From Hesseltinella vesiculosa (taxonomy: Eukaryota > Mucoromycota > Mucoromycetes > Mucorales > Cunninghamellaceae), in contig MCGT01000027.1 of the NCBI GenBank assembly GCA_002104935.1, forward strand, positions 62,001 through 126,000: 64,000 bases of DNA, in the 5' to 3' direction. This document shows, one piece after another, positions 20,710-32,410 of this stretch. The notes beneath the pieces were generated by a model that was not told the DNA's origin, searched no databases, and worked only from the letters and a program-made list of their open reading frames with translations. The first letter of the stretch is position 1; each line of letters starts with the position of its first letter. A program made the position numbers and the translations under genes.

Positions 20710-22836
20710 CTACATGCCATGGTACTGCCCTTGAATGTGGCGGATCGAGCCGTAGGCTGTGGTGTCGCTTGAGGAAGGCCTTGGGCTTGCAGCATCTGTT
20801 CGGCAAATGCGTTGGAAATCTTGGGGAATCGTCAGTTGCTTCTGGGCAAGTTCGGGGCCGACAATAAAAGTCGCGTCTAAGCCTAGGCGATAGGAAAAAA
20901 AAGGAGTGAGTGGATGGTTGTCGACTTTTTCTTTTTTTGCTTTGGTTACCTGCAAGCATGTGCCATTCAATGTGACAATGGAAGAACCATACACCAAGAT
21001 TTGATGCACGGAATTGTAGGACCAAAAACTCGTTGACGCCGATGAGAGTGGTGTCCCGTTGGATGGGATGGGGGTTCCATTCAATCTTGTTTCGGTTGCC
21101 GTCCCAGGCGCCTTTGCCTCGACCCGCAACGTAGAATTTGTAGCCATGCAAGTGGACTAATCAAAGAAAAAAATATGAGTTTCGATGGCAGGGACTGGCA
21201 TTTCCTTACAAGGATGAGCGCCTGTGTCAAGGTTGGTTAGAATGATTTCAACAAAATCCATGTAGTTGATGATGTAGGGGTTGATGTTTGAATCGTAGGA
21301 TTTGATGGAATGGGCCAAGGATGGCTCGATGTTGATCAAGTTGAAAATGGTCGGTGTGGTGGGTTCTTTGTAGGTGGCGCCATTGATGACGGCGCGGTTG
21401 GTGCCTTCTGGAGTTTCGACCATGTCAAATGTGAGATTAAAGGTGGCGTCGGGCATTGGCAGCAGCACCGACTGCATAGGGTGGAGATCAAAATCGCTCG
21501 GAGAATCATTGGTCAGATTTTTCTTTGGTGCAAAGATCTTGCTGTTGCGGTTATAGTAAATGGGAGCAGAGATGTCTGCAAGCAGGAGGTAGAAGAAATT
21601 CCATGTGAGCCTTTTTTTTTTTTTGTTATTTACAGCGGCCTGCCAAGGCTGGGTACTTACTGGTTTTAAGATCTTTTGGTACCATGTCAAACATGCTGGT
21701 GTCCATATCAGCATGGAAATGATAGTTGAAGCGAGTCGAGTCCTTGGCTCGTACCAGCACCGACATGCGCTGGGCAGCTGCTAGGTGGACAGTTTTCACT
21801 GACTTGGCCCGGATGATTTCCTGAAAAAAAAAAAAAAACCAACGTCAACTGTCAGCCAGCCGCAGTCGGACTTTACGAGCATCGAGGACTTACACCATCC
21901 ACTTCAATGATTTCCAAGTCGTGGTCATCAATACCTATGAAGAAGCCACTGAAACCAGACATGTTGATTAATCGGATGCGGTAGAGAGTGCTGGGGATGA
22001 ATTTTAGCTCGGTGAACTGAGAGTCATTGATCAGGCCAGATTGTGGGATCGGCTCCACGCCATCCTTGTTTTCCTTGCTGAGATACCACGCCAGATTGGT
22101 TGCGCTTTGATTATGGTACCAGTCTAGCGTGTCGGATGAGCGTGGGTGAACGTTGCCTTGTGTTTTTTATACCTGAAACAGTGATCACCATGTCTTCATC
22201 ATAATGATAGGGCTCCCGTTGATCGTCCTCAATAATGAGAGGTGACCGCAGGCCATCCATGTATTGGCCCTAATTATTATTCAACAGCGATCGTAAGCTT
22301 CGTATCATGCAGCGATGCTTCACTTTTACCTTTGCATGGCTATGAGTCCAGTAGGTCCCAGATTGCTGCAGCGGAAATTCATAGGTGACAGACTGCCCTG
22401 GTGGGATGCCGCTGTTTGAAAAAATCACAAATGAGTCCCGCTTTTTTCAAATGACAAGGGGAAAACAAGATACCATTGAGTGACGCCAATGGGGCCATCC
22501 ATGACGTTTGTTCCGTTCTGATACAGGCCATGGAAATGCAGAGCAGTAGGAATGTCCAGGGTATTATGAGTGTGGATCACCAAGGTATCGCCAACGGTTG
22601 CTCGGATGGCTGGTGGCCTGCATGAAAAAGGGGATGTGATAAATGGTCAGAAGCATAACTTTTAACGGTAAGATCAATAGAGCTTACGGCCATTTGCCGT
22701 TGACACCCACGACTTTTCTTGAATGCAATCCATCTGGATTGGCAGTTAGCGAAGTGATCTTCCAGTCAAACTCTCGGCGGGCCGATAGCGCATAATGAAA
22801 GAAAGTGCTGAGAAAAAAGAACAGCGCAAGTTTCAT
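20710..22836 (-). CDS. Multicopper oxidase, Fet3-like ferroxidase/laccase family
   Basis: Nine exons, from 22688-22836 to 20710-20882; all eight introns have GT-AG borders and the sum is 535 residues in frame. A hydrophobic N-terminus ([13 protein letters not shown]) is a likely signal peptide. The four copper motifs are present: [25 protein letters not shown] and [12 protein letters not shown], which bind the type 1 and trinuclear copper sites. The N-terminal half (VNGKWPP, QNGT, DGQY-like spacing) looks closer to Fet3 ferroxidases than to classical laccases (judgement). Fet3 proteins oxidise Fe(II) for uptake with Ftr1 and usually end in a membrane helix. This protein ends ...[10 protein letters not shown] with no such helix, and no ftr1 is nearby, so it is probably secreted. 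Confidence 0.9.
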
Positions 22837-23890
22837 TTTTTATTTTGTCTGGGCTCCTTTTTTTTTTTTTTCCAAAAAAAAAGAGGCTCTATTTATAAAG
22901 GACTGGAGACAGCTATTTATAAAAAAGAAGGGTCAGGGAGGAGAGCATGTTGTGCTCACGTATTGCTTGAAGCGGCCCGCCAAAAAAGAACAGCCCGCCC
23001 CTTTTTAAGGTTGCCGCTTGTTTTCGCGCAGCGCTTTTTGAAATGACTGTGGATCGTCGTCTGCTAAGCCTAAGCAGCCTCTCTGGTATTATTGCCTTCC
23101 GTACCTAAATACATAACGATCTGATCCTGACCCGTTCGAAACGATTCACAATGGAGACAATGCTTCGTCTGTCGCTGAAAACGCAATTGGGTTTGTCACG
23201 CTTTTTTTTTTGCTCTGCCTCATTTTCAGTTTAGATCATGAATGACCAGCCGTGTGGCTAAATAGTCTTTCGCTTGGTGATTTTCCACTAAAAAAAGAAA
23301 AGATAAAATTAAAAAAATAGCGGTCGCAAACAAAAAATAATATGACGTTTACTTTGAAAAGCCCAATGTCACGAGATGAAATGGTAGGCGTTTGAAAAAC
23401 ATACCCCAAGGCGTCAGCGTTGCGTCAATGCTAAATGAGCCACGCTGATTCTGTTTTTAGCCAAGTTTTTTTCTCACATGAATCCAGCAACCAACCAGGG
23501 CTTTCAAGTCAACGTCCATTTCTTCAGCTTGTCAACCGAACAGTCGATGATCTCCTACGATTATAAATCTGCTGGACAGCCTGGTGCTGCCCGACTTCCT
23601 GTTACCTTGGCAACCTGTGGCCACTTGCAGCCAGTCTTCAGCTTATCCCAGTCGTTATAAATGCCACTCATTTTTTAAATAAAGTATGCCATCTTTTGCA
23701 GCAAAAAAAAAGTCCAGAGCAAGAAAAGTATTGCTTGTTTAAAGGACATCCCTTTCAAGCGCGCACATGGCAAACGTCAGACGCAAGACAAAAAAGTCGG
23801 CGGCCCTTCAAACGGAATGCCACCAGCCATTCTGTTTTTTTTTTCTTCTTCTCCTCACTTTTTCTAATCCTGTCTTGAGAATAGAAAACA
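22837..23890. other. Intergenic between divergent multicopper oxidase and KH-protein genes
   Basis: About 1.05 kb with T/A runs, and no supported gene. It contains an X-box-like palindrome at 23601-23614 listed separately. Confidence 0.5.
23601..23614. promoter_or_regulatory. RFX X-box-like palindrome
   Basis: GTTACCTTGGCAAC fits the RFX consensus GTNRCC-N0-3-RGYAAC exactly. It lies about 280 bp upstream of the KH-protein start. Roughly one chance match is expected in 64 kb, so function is unproven. Confidence 0.3.
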
Positions 23891-25329
23891 ATGTCTGATT
23901 CCCGATCCAGGTGTGTGGGATAAAAAAGATCTTGGAGGAAATAACAATAAAGAGATGGACTGACGATCATTGTATTATCTTCTAGACGCAGCAAATGGGA
24001 TGATTCCACCGATAACGTCAACGATCCAGCCAAGGCAGCCGGTAAGAAGATGGAGAAAGACCATGGCTCGGAAGATGCCTACCGATCTCATTCTCCTATT
24101 TTTACATTTGTAGCCTATGCTGCAGCTCAAATCAACGCTAAGCTGTCAGCGGTAGCAGCAGGATCTTCAAGCGAATTTATCAAAAAGATCGACATCAACC
24201 ATCTCAAGAATCGATACATGTTGACTCGAGGTGCTACACAGCAAGAAATTGGGGAGCAAACGGGTGCAGGTAATGCCATCTTGACACCTTCCTAGCGGGT
24301 TCCCTCCGAAGCTGATCTCTTTTATACATTTTGCTGGCGGTCATGATTAGATGTTACCACGCGCGGCAGGTACTATCCTGAGCCTCAAAAGGCCACTGAT
24401 TCTGAACCTCCTCTGCACTTGGTCATCACAGCTCCCAGTCAAGAATCACTGGACGCTGCCACAGCAAAAATCAACGAACTGATCGAAACAGCCGAGGTTC
24501 CGTTGCCTACCCGACCTCAGCGCTATGAACAAGATCGATTCAGACACGACCGTGAAAGTTCCGGCGGTGAACGCTATGGTCGTTCCAACTTTGACCGACC
24601 TCCACGACGCTTCCATGAACAACGGGTCGAGGTTGACATCATTGAAGGACCTCACTTCAACCTGCGCGCAAAGATCGTTGGGCCCCAAGGCTCCTTTGTC
24701 AAGTACATCAACCAAACAACCGGCTGTCGGGTGCAAGTGCGAGGCCGAGGTTCTGGTTTTATTGAGTATGACTCTGGTGTCGAATCCAAGGAACCTTTAT
24801 ACATCCACATCTCGTAAGTGATTCATTTTCTGGGCATGTTTCGACACTCACACTTCACGTTGAAAAAAATAGTACACCTAGGGAAGAACAGTTACCAAGA
24901 GCTGTGAAAATGGCCAAGGATTTGGTGGCAACGATCAAGAACGATGTGGAGAACCGCCACGCTTCAAAATCTGCCACTTCACAACAATATGATCAAGCGG
25001 GTGGAGAAGGGCAATACGACTACTCGGTAAAGTCATACGGATCCGTAGCTTGGCTCATTCTTTTTTTTTTTTATTCACCCATGTAGAACTATGACTACCA
25101 GCAATACTATAATCAATATGGTTATTATGGACAGCAACAATACGACCCTAGTTATTACGACCAGTATTACCAACAACAGCAACAAGATGGGTCAGCGCCT
25201 CCACCACCACCTCCAGAAGCTGGTGATGACCAAGACGGCCGTCCACCTTCCCCTCCTCCTCCTCCTTCTTCTGACACTTCATCAAGAAATTATTCCTACA
25301 ACTCAGTCCCTCCTCCCCCCAACTATTGA
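23891..25329 (+). CDS. KH-domain splicing-associated protein, KHDC4/BLOM7-like
   Basis: Six exons (23891-23910, 23986-24041, 24114-24269, 24351-24813, 24873-25026, 25087-25329) give 363 residues. The N-terminus has KWDDS and an Ala-rich helix. A first KH-like region follows, with DINHLKNRYMLTRGATQQEI and TTRGRYYP; this is the KHDC4 signature. A second KH/QUA-type region (residues about 190-260) contains KIVGPQGSFVKYINQ with a GxxG-like loop. The C-terminus is Tyr/Gln-rich then Pro-rich, as in splicing-related RNA-binding proteins. The human relative binds pre-mRNA and influences splice-site choice. The very short first exon is supported by frame. Confidence 0.88.
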
Positions 25330-25600
25330 TTTTTTACTCTCTTCTGCATCAATAAAGAACGATGCTTTCATTGTGTGAAATTGTTGTAGCTGTAACAGTG
25401 TTCTTGAAAAAAAAAATACCCACAGCCGTCCGCCTTTTATTATTCCCTGTTGCACTCTTTTTTTTTTTTTTTTTTTGTTTTTTTGCTCCTTTGTTTCCAT
25501 GATTGATTCTCTCTGATTTGTTTCTTTCAGGAAATAGCATTTCGGATTAGGCAGTTTTTTTTTTATTATATTTTATTCCGTCGATAGAATACATATTGAT

Positions 25601-27456
25601 ATGGAGCACGATTCGTATTCCCAAGACCCTTCCACCACCCCACTCACAGATAAGGTCCCGCCATTCCATGACACCAGCGTTTGGCAAGCCGACTTGCATT
25701 CACCCACAGAGACGACTTCCACAGCAGATGATGTTCATGCATCTCCGGATGAGCCTTGCTCTGCTCTGGATGACAGCCCAGAACTAGACCTTCCCCTTGC
25801 GCCTCCACAAGACCTTGATACCAACGATACAGCCGCAGCCGAATCTTTGCATACCATTCCTCAACCTGAACCACTCCTCAACGACCCCACCCCTAGCCCT
25901 AGCGCCAGCATGCACTCGCAAGATGGCCTGGCCATCGCCCAACCTGCTGGCTCATCTGGTGACCATGACCAATACCCCAAGGCAATGCCATGGGACATTC
26001 CCATCACCAAGATTTCTGCCTCCAACGTCGGCTCATCCCCTCTGCAGGCCGCCTCCTGCCCTCTACCTGCACCAACAGCCTGTACCCCAGACACGACGTC
26101 ACCTGAAGTGCCGGCCTCCTCCAAGTTGACATCCCCACGTGACCAGCAGGAGGATGCATCGATGCCTGCTTCAGAGGAAGAAGACCTTGACGATCCACCC
26201 GCGGAGGACTGCGGTCCCCAAGAAGACAGTGATGTAGAGAGCCTCAGGAGCCATTTAACTGAGGAAGCGGTGGAACATCAAGACAGCCTTAGCGACGATG
26301 ACAACGGCGACATCGCGGAACAAGATGATAACAACGAGGTGGCCCATGGCCCGGTCGTCCGTCATAGCCTTGGTAGTGATGTCATGGACGATGACGATGA
26401 CGATGTGCCAATCAACCAGCTGTTACAAGCCTTCCTCTCTGACCCTACACCCCAGCCTGCCTCCACCCTCCTCTGCCCCTCCATTCTAACACCTCCAGCT
26501 GCCCAGCCATCGTCTTCAACATCCACCCCAACACCGTCTACATTGCTCCCCATGGCCAGGGGCTCATCGTCCGCCATGCCATCGTCTCTTACGATACCGG
26601 CCTTTGATATTGGAACAGGCCATTTGAATAGAACCTCGACCATGGGGTCCGACGAACGCACTCTGGCCGAGCTACGACCTCGACATATTTGGGAAAACGA
26701 CCGACAGGCCTCGGAATGTCGTCGGTGCAATCGACGCTTCAACTTCCTGGTCAGACGCCATCATTGCCGGTAAAATAGAAATCATTTTTAATACAGTGCC
26801 CTGACCTCTTTTTTTTTTTTTTCCTCACTGTTTTTATGTAGGCGGTGCGGACAAATTGTGTGTGATCGCTGTAGCTCCCATCGCATTCGACTGCCGGTAG
26901 AAGAGTTAGTAGAAGACCCAATGATATCCACGGCACACTATCCCATCATTGCTATGAATCCTCAGCGTATTTGTGATTCGTGCATCCGGATCCCTATCAA
27001 GGCCAGCGTGGAACCTGGCCGTCGCTCAGGCTATGTGCCTCCTCCATATCAAGACATGGGCATGAGGCGATCGGATAGTCAGCAAAGCCTGTTGACTGAA
27101 TGTCCTGTCTGCGGCACCGGTCTGCTGGGCATGCAGAAGTTGCAACAAGAACAGCATCTGAACCAATGCTTGAATACCGGCAGTCCCACTGTGCGCCCAC
27201 CTCGCTATATTGGTAAGAGAATGCCGCCTGGCTTTATAGAAGCTGATCTCGTTGTTTTGCAATGATAGTATACACCTTGGAACAAGAGGCCACCCAAGTG
27301 GGTGATGAATGTCCGATTTGCTTTGAAGAATTCGAGGCCGGCGACCGAATTGCTCGTATGGTGTGCCTGTGCTCGTATCATAAACGGTGTTTGCGGGAAT
27401 GGCTAGAGCGTGGCAAAGGCTGTCCTGTACACTTTGACTCCAATTTTGGCAGTTAG
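25601..27456 (+). CDS. FYVE-RING E3 ubiquitin ligase, Pib1-like
   Basis: Three exons (25601-26769, 26842-27212, 27269-27456) give 575 residues. The first 340 residues are acidic, Ser/Pro-rich and probably disordered. A FYVE finger follows: W-x-ND near the start, CRRCNRRF, the basic RRHHCRRCG patch that binds PI3P, then CDRCSSHR and a later CDSC pair. The C-terminal RING reads CPICFEEFEAGDRIARM ... CLCSYHKRCLREWL ... CPVH. FYVE plus C-terminal RING in one protein is the layout of yeast Pib1, an endosome/vacuole ligase. The RING splits around an intron ending in tgatag. The FYVE motif itself is split by intron 1, inside RRHHCR. Confidence 0.9.
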
Positions 27457-27569
27457 TATCATCTCTCTCTGTCTCGCTCTCTTACAAATGGTTGTGAATA
27501 AAAAAAAAAACAAGAAAACAAGACGTCAATGCAGGCGCGGCCGACTCCGAAAAAAAGGCGTGTGAATTT

Positions 27570-27574
27570 TTTCT

Positions 27575-27616
<42 letters not shown>
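27570..27616. repeat. (TC)n microsatellite
   Basis: A run of about 20 TC dinucleotides followed by a T run, 60-110 bp before the F-box gene start. Pyrimidine-rich tracts just upstream of start codons recur in this window. Confidence 0.9.
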
Positions 27617-27623
<7 letters not shown>

Positions 27624-27679
27624 TCCCTTTCCCATTCCATCCTCATTGCATAGCCCGCCATTCCAGTACAAAGACAAAG

Positions 27680-29647
27680 ATGGAGCACCTGCCTATTGAA
27701 CTAGTGTGCTCTATTGATCAATACCTGGATCGCTCTGACCGTTATCAATGCAGCCAAGTTTGTCGACAGTGGTGCCAGGTATTCAGACCCCTCCTTTATC
27801 AAGATATCCACATGGTGTCTAGCAAACAATACGAACAGTTCCACAAGCTTTTAAACCGGACGGTTCCTCGCATTCGTCACCTCTCATTCAAGAATCTACT
27901 CTTGCCTCATACCCTGTCGGTGATTCATCATCCCAGCACGCAGTTGGAGTCTCTGTCCATTGTCAACAGCATGGACTCTGTCTTCGGTGCTTACGCGATA
28001 CCCCTCCAGCCGAATGACGACTTGGCCTCCAGAATGCCCGTCACCTCTCTTTTTGCCAACACCGGCTCTTCCCTGCATCACCACCAGCGACCGGCCCTGT
28101 CTTCGCCTTCCGCCATGACCCGTCGCCCCGGACCAACCATCTTGACCGCCATGGCACTGCATCGGCATTCGCTTCGCAAACTGACGTTGTCCTACTCTAT
28201 CACGTTGTTGGATATTCGGCTCTTGAATCTAGTAAAGTCCTTACCTCCGTGCCTGACCGAGCTGGCCCTGCATCAAATCACTGCGCCAATGACGATGAGT
28301 CATCTCGACCTCCTGTACGACACGTGTCCCCACCTGAACAAGCTGTCACTGCAAGGCCATCACTTCTCCATGAGCTTGGCTTCCCTCGACAGTACCGACC
28401 CTCCCCCTGGCGTATGGCTCTCCGGCGCTGCCTCTTCCTCCTCCGGCGCTGCGGCTTCCGCCACGGCTCCTAAAAAATCCGATCGCCGGCGGCCCGACGG
28501 CCCAGTCGCTGTGCGTGACAAGTTGCTCTCGTTGGACCTCGACTTTGGGTTGCTGGACGGCCTGGACGCCTTGTTCCAATACATGGCGACGTATAGGCCA
28601 AACCGACATGACCACCTGCAGCATCTGGGTCTGGCTGTGGGCATCTCCACAGCCTCGGGCTTGGAACATTGCCATTTTGATCCTCTCTACAGCGACGACC
28701 GCCGCCCGACCTATGAAGCTCTAGCCAATGTCTGTGGTCAGCATCTCACTTCCCTACGCATGAAGAATCTGCTCCTGACCGGTCTTTTATCCACACCCCG
28801 CCCTCCCCGCCTCAGAGATATTACGATCGACATGTGCTTTGATATCAGTCCACCTGTCATGGTGCAATGGGTAGCCTCGGTCGTCAACACCATTGAGCAT
28901 CTGACCCTGGTCTCCAGTGGTCAAGTCTACGACCCTGCCATTGTGTACAGCCAACTACTGCGTTGCCACCGACTGAAGCATTTGGATCTGAGCCTCGCCT
29001 ACGAACTGGACCACTGGCTGGCACTACCGGAGTTGTTGCTTGCCCGGGAGGCACACGGCCAAGAGGACCCTGATGCCGCATCGGATTTGTTGACGCCAAT
29101 GGACGATGGCTCTCCGACCTGGGCCACGGACGCTCCTGTGAACGACGGTCTCGACGACCCGAAAAAACACGAGCCACAACCGACGTGGACGTGGCTGCTG
29201 GACTCGTTGCCCTCGCTCACCTCCATCACCTTGCGCTATTCATCGAGTCTGCTGTATCATGGTCAGCTGTGGCTGACAAGACATCTACGATCGCTGCGTC
29301 TGCATATGGTGCTTCTGGACCGCAGCTGGATGAGCGTGATTGCTAGTCTACCACACGTCAAGGAACTAGAGTTCCAGCATTGTGTGTGCATCCACTCCTC
29401 CATCTCTCTGGACCTGCCTGACCATCACTTGGACCGAATCCACATTCAATCCCAGGTCATGGGCCGCTATACCCGCTTCAACCAAGGCGCTGACGACGCC
29501 TTGTCTCATATCCTCCTGCACCAGCCTCCGGCTGCCTCTCGATCGTTTGCATTGGATCTCACTGTTGACGTTCCCAAGACCTTTGAAATCACCTGCCGAT
29601 CTCTTCGTCTCTTACAGGCGGGCTCCAAGCGCTGGTTCTGCCATTAA
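27680..29647 (+). CDS. F-box protein with leucine-rich repeats
   Basis: A single exon of 655 codons, long for this intron-rich region. Residues about 3-42 are an F-box (LPIELVCSIDQYLDRSDRYQ, then VCRQWC), the Skp1-binding module of SCF ubiquitin ligases. The rest has irregular LRR-like segments (LRKLTLSYSI, LTELALHQI, LNKLSLQGHH, LEHLTLVSS, LKHLDLSLAY, LKELEFQHC type), with a Ser/Ala-rich disordered insert near residues 248-270. The substrate cannot be told from sequence. Confidence 0.88.
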   Translation: MEHLPIELVCSIDQYLDRSDRYQCSQVCRQWCQVFRPLLYQDIHMVSSKQYEQFHKLLNRTVPRIRHLSFKNLLLPHTLSVIHHPSTQLESLSIVNSMDSVFGAYAIPLQPNDDLASRMPVTSLFANTGSSLHHHQRPALSSPSAMTRRPGPTILTAMALHRHSLRKLTLSYSITLLDIRLLNLVKSLPPCLTELALHQITAPMTMSHLDLLYDTCPHLNKLSLQGHHFSMSLASLDSTDPPPGVWLSGAASSSSGAAASATAPKKSDRRRPDGPVAVRDKLLSLDLDFGLLDGLDALFQYMATYRPNRHDHLQHLGLAVGISTASGLEHCHFDPLYSDDRRPTYEALANVCGQHLTSLRMKNLLLTGLLSTPRPPRLRDITIDMCFDISPPVMVQWVASVVNTIEHLTLVSSGQVYDPAIVYSQLLRCHRLKHLDLSLAYELDHWLALPELLLAREAHGQEDPDAASDLLTPMDDGSPTWATDAPVNDGLDDPKKHEPQPTWTWLLDSLPSLTSITLRYSSSLLYHGQLWLTRHLRSLRLHMVLLDRSWMSVIASLPHVKELEFQHCVCIHSSISLDLPDHHLDRIHIQSQVMGRYTRFNQGADDALSHILLHQPPAASRSFALDLTVDVPKTFEITCRSLRLLQAGSKRWFCH

Positions 29648-29917
29648 ACTGCTCCCATCCTAAAACCAATAATAATAATAATAATAATAATAATGATAAA
29701 CGGCCATCCTGCCCATTTCCTGTGCTTTTTTTAAAAAAAAAAAAATCCGTGCGTTGGGTCCAATGGTTATGCTCCATCCCACCCGCTTTTTTGTCAAATC
29801 AGGAAAAAAGGAGCGGGGGGTGGCAAATGCCGCTTTTTTTCTTTCTTCTCATTGCACCACCTCACCCTTTCGCCCATTGACCTCCTCCATCTCGCCTGTA
29901 CAGAAGAAACAAGTGCC

Positions 29918-30566
29918 ATGGTGATCAGTCCTTTTTTCCCTAATCAGCCCAGTCTTTCTGGCTACCCAATGTCACTTAATACACCTTCCCGGCCAGCCGT
30001 CCGCATTCACCTTGAAAACATCACCGCCATGAATATTTATCTACTGAAGCAATTGCATTTAATACTATTCCCTGTTCGATATACCGATTCTTTTTATGAT
30101 CAAGTGCAACACTTGGGCGAACTGGCAAAGCTAGGTGAGACATGAAAACAAAAAGAAAAAGACGGCCAGCGTACTTGACTCTCCTTTTTTTTTTTTTTTA
30201 TTAACCACTTGCCTTTATTTAGTGTACGTGGATAACCAAGCAGCCGGGTCCATATGCTGCCGCTTAGAACCAGAAGGACCAGATCACCCTGGCAAATACC
30301 GGATCTATATCATGACGTTGGGTGTACTAGAGTCGTATCGACGACGACGCCTGGGCCAACTGCTTGTGCAACATATCCTGAAGCAAGCTGAGCTGTTACC
30401 CTATGTCACCAGAGTCTACCTGCATTGCCAAGTACAAAATACAGCTGCCACCACGTTTTATCTGCGCCAAGGCTTTGAAAAAGTGGCCTATGCCAAGGAT
30501 TATTACAAGCACATCCCTGACAAGGATGCCTATGTCCTGGTAAAAAACGTGGTACGATGCTCCTAA
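29918..30566 (+). CDS. N-alpha-acetyltransferase NAA50-like (GNAT)
   Basis: Two exons (29918-30134, 30223-30566) give 186 residues; an ATG at 29970 is an alternative start. The GNAT fold is visible: FPVRYTDSFYDQV (NAA50-type substrate loop), then YIMTLGVLESYRRRRLGQLL carrying the acetyl-CoA loop R-x-x-G-x-G/A variant (RRRRLG), and YLHCQVQNTAATTFYLRQGFE typical of NAA50/San. Family members acetylate N-terminal Met and take part in the NatE complex and sister-chromatid cohesion. A short (ATA)n tract lies upstream at about 29670-29698. Confidence 0.9.
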
Positions 30567-30791
30567 TTGCCAGTGTTTCCTTGTCTATACCTCCACTCTA
30601 TCTCCTCCTTCTTGTCAGCTTGATTGCAACTATAAAGTGTATCATGATTACTTTATTCTCTTTTATTTTTAATTTTTAATTTTTTTTTTTTCATCATCGA
30701 TAATCAACATCAAAGAAAAAAAAAAAAGAAAAAAAAAAAAGGACAGGACGGTTTATGGACGAGGCAAAATCAGAGGGATTAAAAAACAGGT

Positions 30792-32410
30792 TCATTCTTC
30801 AGCAACAGCCACAGCAGGTTCAGCGTCTTGTTGGGCTTCTTGTTGTTGGGACTCTTCTTCTTCCTTTTCCTTTTGTAACAAGGCATTGATCTTTTCTTGG
30901 GCACGTTGCTTGTTGGCTTCGGTTTGTTTGGGTTGCTCTTCGATGTAGAATTGCTTGCGTTCCTTGAGCTTGTCGAGGGTGACAGGGATTTCGGACACCT
31001 TGGTAGGGATGGTGACTTTGATTTGGAAGAAGCCTTCCATGGTGGGCAAGGGGATCTTCAGGGAAGCGTCGTCACCGGTGACTTCCTTCTTGGCCGAGGA
31101 CTTCTTGCCCTTCTTCTTGCTGCCGACAAAGTAGTTTTCGTCGGTTTTCTTGGACAGGATCATGCCTTCGGGTAAAGGTTCGGGTTGGCGGGCGTTGGCA
31201 GAGGTGGGGGTGGGGGTGGAGGCAGGAGTCACGTCACCTGAGGACTTGTCCAGGAATTGCTGCAAAAAGTTGGCGAGGTTGTCGCAAAGGTTGATTTCGT
31301 GTTCAAAGGCAGGCAAGGCAGCCAACTCGAGTTCTTCCTTGAGCTTTTCTTGCTTGCGTTCTTGGTCTTGTTGGATCTTGCGCTGGCGTTCCAATTCACG
31401 CTTGGCCTCACGGTATTGGCGCACAAAGGTAAAGTATTCGTCGTTGGCCTTGCGGTGTTCATCACGGAGTGATCGCAGCTTGTCGAATTCGGCGTCCAAA
31501 AGACCCTTTAAGCGGGTGCGTTCATCATATAGCTTGTTGCGTGATTCACGTTCTTCCTTGGCGTTTGTGTTGAGCTTTGTGAATTCTTCATTGAGGTCTT
31601 CATATCGTTTGCTCAACTTCTTGGCTTCGCTGTCATCAATGTTTTTTTTGATTTCGTTCAAGATGCCACGTTCACGGTCAATAGCGGCCTGCTGTTCATC
31701 CAATCCTTCGACTTGAGCACGGCTACGCTTCAGCAGCGATACTTCTTGGAGCATCTACATAAAAACCAATCAGATAAAGAAAGTCCATCAGTTTGTTTCC
31801 TACCTTTTTTTCTTCCACCAAACGAGCACCACCCGACTCGATCTTTTGTTCCAGTTCCCTTGATAAAAGAAAGAGTGAGTTCAGGGTGCGGTTACAAATC
31901 CATCACTTACTTGATACGGACGTCGACATCAGCAACGGTTTTAAAAGGCACACGTTGTTGGAAGGACTTGACATCGCTCACCTATATAATGATAGGTGAG
32001 ATGACCTCTTCATCGTTGTCTGCTTAAATCTTACCTTTTTGCGAATGGAGTTGTTGATGGCATCCAATTGCTGGTAGACCGTTTGGCGATCTTGCTTGAG
32101 ACCAGCTTGCTTATCACGGAGGTCAGACAGTTCCTTTTTGATGTCTTCACGTCGAGAGTTATCAGTCTTAGCAGGCAGCTTGTTGATCTTTTCCTTGATG
32201 GCATCCTAAGAATTGGCAGATGATGAGGTTTTTTTTTATGATCAGGCGTGTGCTCAAAAAAAGACAGGGGTAAAATGGATGTTGACTTACACTTTGCTTC
32301 TTCAATTTATCAATGTTCACATTAAGAGTTTCGAGTTCCTTTTTGAAAGCCACATCATCAGGCTTCTTGACATGTTTAGGGAGGGTTGGAAGGACGATTT
32401 CTGTGGTCAT
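30792..32410 (-). CDS. BFR1: Bfr1-like mRNP/ER-associated coiled-coil protein
   Basis: Five exons (32291-32410, 32035-32205, 31911-31981, 31804-31858, 30792-31754) give 459 residues. The product is almost entirely charged coiled coil, beginning with PTLPKHVKKPDD, which is typical of Bfr1-like proteins, and ending in an acidic Gln/Glu-rich tail. In yeast Bfr1 binds mRNAs and polysomes at the ER and affects secretion and nuclear segregation. The gene is convergent with the NAA50-like gene, 225 bp apart. Long open frames on the opposite strand within 30897-31716 are shadows of the Lys/Glu-rich coding. Confidence 0.88.

Noticed and set aside
28249..29229. Overlapping alternative frames within the F-box/LRR gene
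   Set aside because: Shadows of the 655-codon frame, which has the F-box and LRR pattern.
30897..31716. Plus-strand open frames opposite the Bfr1-like gene
   Set aside because: Antisense of a Lys/Glu-rich coiled coil gives long Leu/Phe/Ser frames; the minus-strand gene is supported by five in-frame exons.
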